From positions 1-63,589 of the forward strand of contig CANIVU010000046.1 in NCBI GenBank assembly GCA_947470805.1: a stretch of DNA of 63,589 nt, read 5' to 3'. Numbering within the stretch: the first letter of the stretch is position 1; every line of letters starts with the position of its first letter. This stretch comes from Acidobacteriota bacterium. Its GTDB lineage: Bacteria > Acidobacteriota > Terriglobia > Bryobacterales > Bryobacteraceae. Under the pieces are notes generated by a model. It saw nothing but the letters and a program-made list of their open reading frames with translations. It was not told the origin of the DNA and did not search any database. This document shows positions 58,629 through 63,589 of the stretch, in pieces. A program made the translations under genes and the position numbers.

Positions 58629-61600
58629 ATGCGCCTTGTAGCTGCGTTGCTCCTTTGTGTTTCCAGTCTTGCGTTTGGGCAGACTTCGCTGGTTCCAGCC
58701 GGATCGGTTTGGAAGTATCTGGATAACGGCTCCGACCAGGGGACGGCGTGGCGCGCGCCGGCGTTCTCGGATGCGTCGTGGGCGTCGGGTCCGGCGCAGT
58801 TGGGCTATGGGGACGGCGATGAGGCGACGGTGATTGGCTACGGGCCGAACGCCAATGCGAAGTACATCACGACGTATTTCCGGAAGTCATTTTCGGTGGC
58901 GAGCCCGGGAGCGTTTGCCGGGTTGAACATGCGAGTGAAGCGGGACGACGGGATTGTCGTCTACCTGAACGGCACGGAAGTGTATCGGGACACGATGCCG
59001 GCGGGGGCGATCACGGCGGCGACGCTGGCGACGACGGCGGTGGTCGATGACGGGGCGACGTGGTTTTCGGCTTCGATTCCGCCCGCGCTGCTGGTGGCTG
59101 GGAATAACGTCCTGGCTGTAGAGGTGCACCAGTCGGCGGGGACGAGTTCGGATTTGAGTTTCGATTTGGAGTTGGTTGGGAATACGACGGTGTCGTTGAC
59201 GCGGGGGCCGTATTTGCAGATTGGGACGCCGAGCGCGATTACGGTGCGGTGGCGGACGGACGCGGCGACGGATTCGCGGGTGCGGTACGGGTTGTCTTCG
59301 GCGAGCCTGGCGACGACGGTGGACGACGCTGTCGCCACGACCGAGCATGTGGTGACGTTGACGGGGTTGAGCCCGAACACGAAGTATTTTTATTCCATTG
59401 GCTCGACGGCGACGACGTTGGCCGGGGCGGATGCGAACCACTACTTTCTGACTTCGCCCGCGACGGGGAGCCAGCGGCCGACGCGCATTTGGGTTTTGGG
59501 AGACGCCGGGACGGGTGATGCGAATCAGACGCGCGTGCGGGACGCTTACTACACGTTTACGGGCACGACGCACACCGACCTGTGGCTGCAGTTGGGCGAT
59601 AACGCCTATGAGAACGGGACGGACGCGGAGTATCAGGCGAAGGTGTTCAATATCTACGGCGCGATGATGCGGAAGAGCGTGACGTGGCCGACGTTGGGGA
59701 ACCACGATACGGCGCAATCGACTGCGCCGCCGGCTTCGTTGCCGTACTTCCAGATGTTCAGCTTTCCGACGGTGGGGCAGGCGGGCGGCGTGGCTTCGGG
59801 GACGCGGAACTACTATTCGTTCGACTTTGGGAATATCCACTTTGTTTGTCTGGATTCGATGGTGTCGTCGCGGGCGGCGGGGAGCGCGATGTTGACGTGG
59901 CTGCAGAACGATTTGGCGGCGAACTCGAAAGACTGGTTGATTGCGTTCTGGCATCATCCGCCGTACACGAAGGGCACGCACGACTCCGACGTGGATACGA
60001 ATGCGACGCAGATCCGGCAGAATATTCTGCCGATTCTGGAGAACTATGGGGTGGATTTGGTGCTGTCCGGGCATAGCCACACGTATGAGCGCTCGTATCT
60101 GATTGACGGGCACTATGGGCTGTCGTCGACGTTTACCGCTTCGATGAAGAAGAATGCGGGGAGCGGGCGGCCGACGGAGACGGGCGCGTACACCAAGCCG
60201 CTGCTGGGGCCGAGCGCGCATCAGGGCGCGGTTTATGCCGTTGCCGGGAGTTCGGGGAAGGCTGGGACGGGGACGTTGAACCATCCGGCGATGTTCGTTT
60301 CGATGAGCGCGTTGGGGTCGATGGTGGTGGATGTGAACGGGGCGCAGTTGAATGCGAAGTTCCTGAACGATTCCGGTGTGGTGGTGGACAACTTTACGAT
60401 CAACAAGGGCGCGACGGCGAATCAGCCGCCGACGGTGGCGCTGACCTCTCCGGCGGTGGGGGCTGTTTATACGGCGCCGGCGACGGTGACGCTGGCGGCG
60501 AACGCGGCGGACATTGATGGGACCGTGCAGCGGGTGGAGTTTTTCCAGGGTGCAACGCTGGTGGGCACGGCGACTACGGCGCCGTACAGCTTTGCGTGGA
60601 CGGGCGTGGCGGCGGGGACGTATTCGCTGACGGCGCGGGCGTACGATAACCTGGGCGCGTCGACGGTGTCGGGGGCGGTTTCGGTGACGGTGAATCCGGT
60701 TTCGAATCCGGGCACGACGACGCTGATTGCGAAGAATTCGGTGTGGAAGTACTTGGCGAACGGGAGCGACCAGGGGACGGCATGGCGCACCGTTGGGTTC
60801 AGCGACGCCGCGTGGTTGAGCGGGGCGGGGCAGTTGGGGTACGGCGATGGGGATGAGGCGACGGTGCTGCCGTTCGGGCCGGACGCGAACAACAAGTACA
60901 TCACTTCGTATTTCCGGCGGGCGTTTACGGTGACGAATCCGGCGACGGTGGCAAGTTTGGCGCTGAACCTGTTGCGGGATGACGGGGCTGTTGTGTATCT
61001 GAACGGCGTGGAGATCATGCTGTCGAATTTGCCGGCGGGGGCGATTGCGTTTAACACGCTGGCGCCGGTGGCGATCAGCGGGGCGGAGGAATCGACCACG
61101 TATATTGCGGGTACGGCGGCGAGTTCGCTGCTGGTGGCGGGGACCAATGTGATTGCGGTGGAGATGCATCAGAACCTGGGCACGAGCACTGATTTGAGCT
61201 TTGATCTGGAACTGATTGCGAATACCACCACGGTGGTGAATGCGTTGCCGACGGTAACGCTGGTTTCTCCGGGGAATGGGGAGACGTTCATTGCGCCGGC
61301 GAATGTGACTCTGACGGCGACGGCGGCCGATACGGATGGGACGATTCAGAAAGTGGAGTTCTATCGCGGGACGACGCTGCTGGCGACGGTTTCGGCGGCG
61401 CCTTACACCTTCCTTTGGACGAACGCGCCGACGGGCGCTTCGGCGATTACGGCGAAGGCGTACGACAACGTTGGGGCCGTTGTGACATCGGCGGTAGCGA
61501 ACATTACGGTGAACGCGGCGACGCCGGTGACGCTGGTGGCGAAGGGTTCGGCGTGGAAGTATCTGGACAATGGGAGCGACCAGGGGACGGCTTGGCGCGG

Positions 61601-62039
61601 GACTGCGTTCAACGATAGCGCGTGGGCGAGCGGCTTGGGACAGTTGGGCTTTGGCGATGGCGACGAGGCGACGGTGCTGCAGTATGGGCCGAACGTGAAT
61701 GCGAAGTACATTACGACCTATTTCCGGAAGACGGTGACTGTGACGAACCCGGCGCAGTTCACTTCGTTGTTGCTGAACCTGCTGCGGGATGACGGGGCGG
61801 TGGTCTACATCAATGGCGTTGAGGTGTATCGCAACAACATGCCGGCGGGCGCGGTGACGGCGGCGACGCTGGCGTCGACGGGTATCAGCGGCGCCGAGGA
61901 GAGCACGACGTATATCCAGGCGACGCTGCCGGTGACGGGGTTGGTGGCCGGGGCGAATGTGATTGCGGTGGAGATTCACCAGAACCTGGGGACGAGTTCG
62001 GATTTGAGCTTCGATATGGAGCTGATCGCGCGGCCATGA
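58629..62039 (+). CDS. Giant secreted purple-acid-phosphatase-like protein with three jelly-roll repeats and two Ig domains
   Basis: This 1136-residue protein has a signal peptide (LVAALLLCVSSLAFG). The order is a first jelly-roll-like module (about 22-190, starting WKYLDNGSDQGTAWR at 28), a fibronectin-III-like domain (about 190-275), a metallophosphoesterase (about 285-500: GDAGTGD, LGDNAYENG, TLGNHD, WHHPPY, SGHSHTYER), an Ig-like domain (about 600-690), a second module (from 706), a second Ig-like domain (about 880-965) and a third module (from 976). The enzyme domain has all the usual metal ligands and should remove phosphate from extracellular organic phosphate. The repeated modules may bind sugar or cell wall. 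A TPR gene overlaps its stop. Confidence 0.9.
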   Translation: MRLVAALLLCVSSLAFGQTSLVPAGSVWKYLDNGSDQGTAWRAPAFSDASWASGPAQLGYGDGDEATVIGYGPNANAKYITTYFRKSFSVASPGAFAGLNMRVKRDDGIVVYLNGTEVYRDTMPAGAITAATLATTAVVDDGATWFSASIPPALLVAGNNVLAVEVHQSAGTSSDLSFDLELVGNTTVSLTRGPYLQIGTPSAITVRWRTDAATDSRVRYGLSSASLATTVDDAVATTEHVVTLTGLSPNTKYFYSIGSTATTLAGADANHYFLTSPATGSQRPTRIWVLGDAGTGDANQTRVRDAYYTFTGTTHTDLWLQLGDNAYENGTDAEYQAKVFNIYGAMMRKSVTWPTLGNHDTAQSTAPPASLPYFQMFSFPTVGQAGGVASGTRNYYSFDFGNIHFVCLDSMVSSRAAGSAMLTWLQNDLAANSKDWLIAFWHHPPYTKGTHDSDVDTNATQIRQNILPILENYGVDLVLSGHSHTYERSYLIDGHYGLSSTFTASMKKNAGSGRPTETGAYTKPLLGPSAHQGAVYAVAGSSGKAGTGTLNHPAMFVSMSALGSMVVDVNGAQLNAKFLNDSGVVVDNFTINKGATANQPPTVALTSPAVGAVYTAPATVTLAANAADIDGTVQRVEFFQGATLVGTATTAPYSFAWTGVAAGTYSLTARAYDNLGASTVSGAVSVTVNPVSNPGTTTLIAKNSVWKYLANGSDQGTAWRTVGFSDAAWLSGAGQLGYGDGDEATVLPFGPDANNKYITSYFRRAFTVTNPATVASLALNLLRDDGAVVYLNGVEIMLSNLPAGAIAFNTLAPVAISGAEESTTYIAGTAASSLLVAGTNVIAVEMHQNLGTSTDLSFDLELIANTTTVVNALPTVTLVSPGNGETFIAPANVTLTATAADTDGTIQKVEFYRGTTLLATVSAAPYTFLWTNAPTGASAITAKAYDNVGAVVTSAVANITVNAATPVTLVAKGSAWKYLDNGSDQGTAWRGTAFNDSAWASGLGQLGFGDGDEATVLQYGPNVNAKYITTYFRKTVTVTNPAQFTSLLLNLLRDDGAVVYINGVEVYRNNMPAGAVTAATLASTGISGAEESTTYIQATLPVTGLVAGANVIAVEIHQNLGTSSDLSFDMELIARP

Positions 62040-62815
62040 GGTGGCGCTGGTTGGTGTTGTTTTGCGGTGTCCTGTTTGCGCATGGCGCGTTGCATGAGCA
62101 GATTGAGGCGTTGAGCAAATCGATCGCGCTGGCGCCGCGGAATCCGGTGCTGTATGTGAAGCGGGGCGAGCTGCACCGGATGCACCAGGAGTGGATGGCG
62201 GCGGCATCCGATTTCAATCAGGCGCTGGCGATTGATGGGAAGGCTGCTGACGCCGTGTTGGGGTTGGCGAGGCTGGCGAGCGACCGGGGCGAGTTGGCGC
62301 GGGCGGAGAAACTGGCGACGGAGTATTTGCAGGTGCGGATTGACTCTGAAGTTGGGTACCGGTTGCGGGCGGAGATTCGGGCGCGGGCGGGGCTGGCCGG
62401 GGCGGCGGGGGACTGGGCGTCGGCGATCAAGTATTCGGCCGAGCCGGCGGTGGAGTATTTTCTGGGGCAGGCGGAGGCGCTGGCTTTGAGCGGCGGGGAC
62501 GCGGTTTCGGCGATTGACGCGGGCGTGGCGAGGCTGGGGCCGCTGGTGGTGTTGGAACAGTGGGCGGTGGAATACCTGGTGAAGCAGCGGCGTTGGGACG
62601 CGGCGCTGGCGCGGCAGGATCGGCTGGTGGCGGGGGCGCCGAGGAAGGAATCGGCATTGACGCGGCGGGCGGAGATTCTGCTGGCGGCGGGGCGTGGAGC
62701 GCAGGCGCGGGCGGGGTTCCAGGCGGCGCTGGCGGCGTGGGAACAGTTGCCGGAACGGTTGCGGCGGACGAAGGCGATGGTTGAGCTGCGGGCGCGAATT
62801 ACGGCGGGGCTTTAG
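62036..62815 (+). CDS. Exported TPR protein
   Basis: The 259-residue protein has a signal peptide (RWLVLFCGVLFAHG) and tetratricopeptide repeats: LSKSIALAPRNPVLYVKRGE, SDFNQALAIDGKAADAVLGL and ARAEKLATEYLQVRIDSEVG, with weaker repeats to the end (RRAEILLAAGRGAQARAGFQ). It likely works as an extracytoplasmic binding scaffold. ATGA overlaps the phosphatase stop, so the two are coupled and may form a complex. The TAG stop shares bases with the stop of the YIP1 gene. Confidence 0.85.
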   Translation: MRWRWLVLFCGVLFAHGALHEQIEALSKSIALAPRNPVLYVKRGELHRMHQEWMAAASDFNQALAIDGKAADAVLGLARLASDRGELARAEKLATEYLQVRIDSEVGYRLRAEIRARAGLAGAAGDWASAIKYSAEPAVEYFLGQAEALALSGGDAVSAIDAGVARLGPLVVLEQWAVEYLVKQRRWDAALARQDRLVAGAPRKESALTRRAEILLAAGRGAQARAGFQAALAAWEQLPERLRRTKAMVELRARITAGL

Positions 62816-63483
62816 CGAGAGAGCGTGACGACGATTTCGTAGAGCATGCCGATGATCCAGCTGGGCGCGGTGGCGACGAAGACGCGGCGCTTGGTGCAGC
62901 CGGTGAGCGCGGCGAAGCCGATCACCAGCATGAGAATGTGCCAGACGGAGAAGACGGAGAAGAAGCCGACGAAGCCTTGGGCGAGTTTGGAGGCGTCGGC
63001 GGGGAGCAGCCCGGCGAGGCCGAAGTTGGGCGTGAGTTGCTTGACGGTGATGGCGCTGCCGATGTTGCGCAGGACGAAGACGTGGGTAAGCGTTTGGACG
63101 GCGTTGATCATGCCGACGTGGGCCATGAAGTTGTAGAGATCGGGGAAGCGGACGTTGATGCGCAGCAGGATGCACATGGCGAAGATGAGCCCGGCGCCGA
63201 CGAGGATCATGAGGGCGAACATCATGGGCGCGCTGATGGTGGAGAAGCGGGACATCATTTCCATGGCGCTGACGAGCGAATCGAGCTTGGCCTGGTCGAA
63301 GCCGGCGGGCGGTTCGTTGCGGAGCGCCTGCATGGTGGCGCGCGGGAGGGTGTAGTTATACGCGGCCATGATGAGGCCGCCGAGGAGGATGGGCGGGAAC
63401 CACGCCGTTTTGTTTCCCTTGATGCGGCGTACCGTTTCCGCCGGATTGAAAAAGACGTTGAGAATGGCCAGAAGTGCGTTCAC
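62812..63483 (-). CDS. YIP1-family integral membrane protein
   Basis: This 223-residue protein has about five membrane helices (WFPPILLGGLIMAAYNY; FALMILVGAGLIFAMCIL; NFMAHVGMINAVQTLTHVFV; GFFSVFSVWHILMLVIGF; FVATAPSWIIGMLYEIVVTL), with the family opening FNPAETVRRIKGNKTAW. A strong GGAGGTG site lies 3 bp before the GTG at 63483, so this start is favoured over upstream ATGs at 63504 and 63576. The function is unknown; bacterial members are often linked with transporters or membrane organisation. Confidence 0.85.
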   Translation of the reverse strand: MNALLAILNVFFNPAETVRRIKGNKTAWFPPILLGGLIMAAYNYTLPRATMQALRNEPPAGFDQAKLDSLVSAMEMMSRFSTISAPMMFALMILVGAGLIFAMCILLRINVRFPDLYNFMAHVGMINAVQTLTHVFVLRNIGSAITVKQLTPNFGLAGLLPADASKLAQGFVGFFSVFSVWHILMLVIGFAALTGCTKRRVFVATAPSWIIGMLYEIVVTLSR

Positions 63484-63503
63484 TGTCACCTCCGACGATA
63501 CCA

Positions 63504-63589
63504 TCAGGGCTCGCGAACGGTCACTACGCGATCGGCGCGAATCTGCTTCAATTCCTGCGTGGCGCCGCTGGGCCAATGGATGGTGACGA
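63504..63589 (-). CDS. ASPIC/UnbV domain protein, C-terminal fragment
   Basis: The last 28 codons of a gene entering from the right edge encode VTIHWPSGATQELKQIRADR and then VVTVREP, a clear match to the end of the ASPIC/UnbV domain (V-WPSG-xQxL--v-ad-). Such proteins are large secreted FG-GAP/CRTAC1 types, frequent in Solibacter. The stop is 20 bp upstream of the YIP1 start, so they are probably in one transcript. Confidence 0.75.
   Translation of the reverse strand, partial: VTIHWPSGATQELKQIRADRVVTVREP

Noticed and set aside
58710-62030. Repeated DNA in the phosphatase gene as a CRISPR or transposon repeat
   Set aside because: The three copies are in frame, hundreds of bases long and unequally spaced, and code a protein module.
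58887-62207. A minus-strand open frame of over 1100 codons opposite the phosphatase gene
   Set aside because: It encodes an Arg/His/Pro-rich chain without domains, the typical antisense product of GC-rich repeats; the + strand protein has clear catalytic motifs.
1-63589. Prophage, integrative element or defence system
   Set aside because: No integrase, phage structural gene, restriction enzyme, Cas protein or toxin-antitoxin pair was found.

Overview
The window is a GC-rich, gene-dense stretch of a bacterial chromosome. Its gene content points to Acidobacteriota, most likely the Solibacter/Bryobacter group. The indicators are several secreted proteins with the C-terminal domain annotated as TIGR03437, a carboxypeptidase-regulatory-domain TonB receptor, repeated DUF1592/DUF1552 and DUF1549-DUF1553/DUF1501 pairs, a DUF1080 protein and a DUF6807 protein. 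This is a family-level inference; no rRNA, tRNA or CRISPR array is visible.

Layout. 1-3.3 kb: minus-strand propeller sensor (cut by the left edge), DUF1080 glycoside-active protein, DUF2278 protein. 3.3-8.2 kb: a coupled triad of DUF1592 heme-motif protein, DUF1552 Tat protein and ankyrin protein, facing a second ankyrin gene across a spacer full of palindromic repeats. 10.2-12.8 kb: a GAF/sigma-54 activator divergent from an AhpD-like gene and a DUF1348 gene. 13-14.3 kb: a small phage/transposon-neighbourhood type protein and a MOSC protein. 14.3-20.2 kb: TonB receptor, ribA, a LytS-like kinase and a methyltransferase. 20.2-24 kb: a secreted TIGR03437-like protein, a Gfo/Idh/MocA oxidoreductase and a DUF6807 protein. 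24.1-25.4 kb: a transposon-like unit with TG...CA ends and a 6-bp target duplication, carrying only an alpha/beta hydrolase. 25.6-46.5 kb: three more pairs of c-type-heme-motif protein plus Tat-exported partner, two large secreted proteins, and a czcCBA-type metal efflux operon lying in reverse between the two most similar pairs. 46.5-51.2 kb: an HMA-like small protein, a CBM9-like protein, an alpha/beta hydrolase, an orphan winged-helix regulator, aroA and a minimal histidine kinase. 51.3-55.1 kb: an aa3-type cytochrome oxidase operon (II, I, two III-like subunits, IV and a small CxxC protein) with every junction overlapping. 55-63.6 kb: cyclophilin, HU, TatA, a tiny basic protein coupled to a DUF2490 protein, amidohydrolase, a very large purple-acid-phosphatase-like protein, TPR, YIP1-family protein and the tail of an ASPIC/UnbV protein.

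How it fits together. Most of the content is an exported apparatus: Tat substrates (DUF1552, DUF1501, Gfo/Idh/MocA) with tatA nearby, heme-motif proteins that might exchange electrons with the cytochrome oxidase branch, and glycan-active enzymes. That link is inferred, not shown. Three larger patterns stand out. GC skew reverses between about 14 and 20 kb. A family of short palindromes sits at gene 3' ends and often contains the stop codon. The 1.3-kb cargo element has clear ends.
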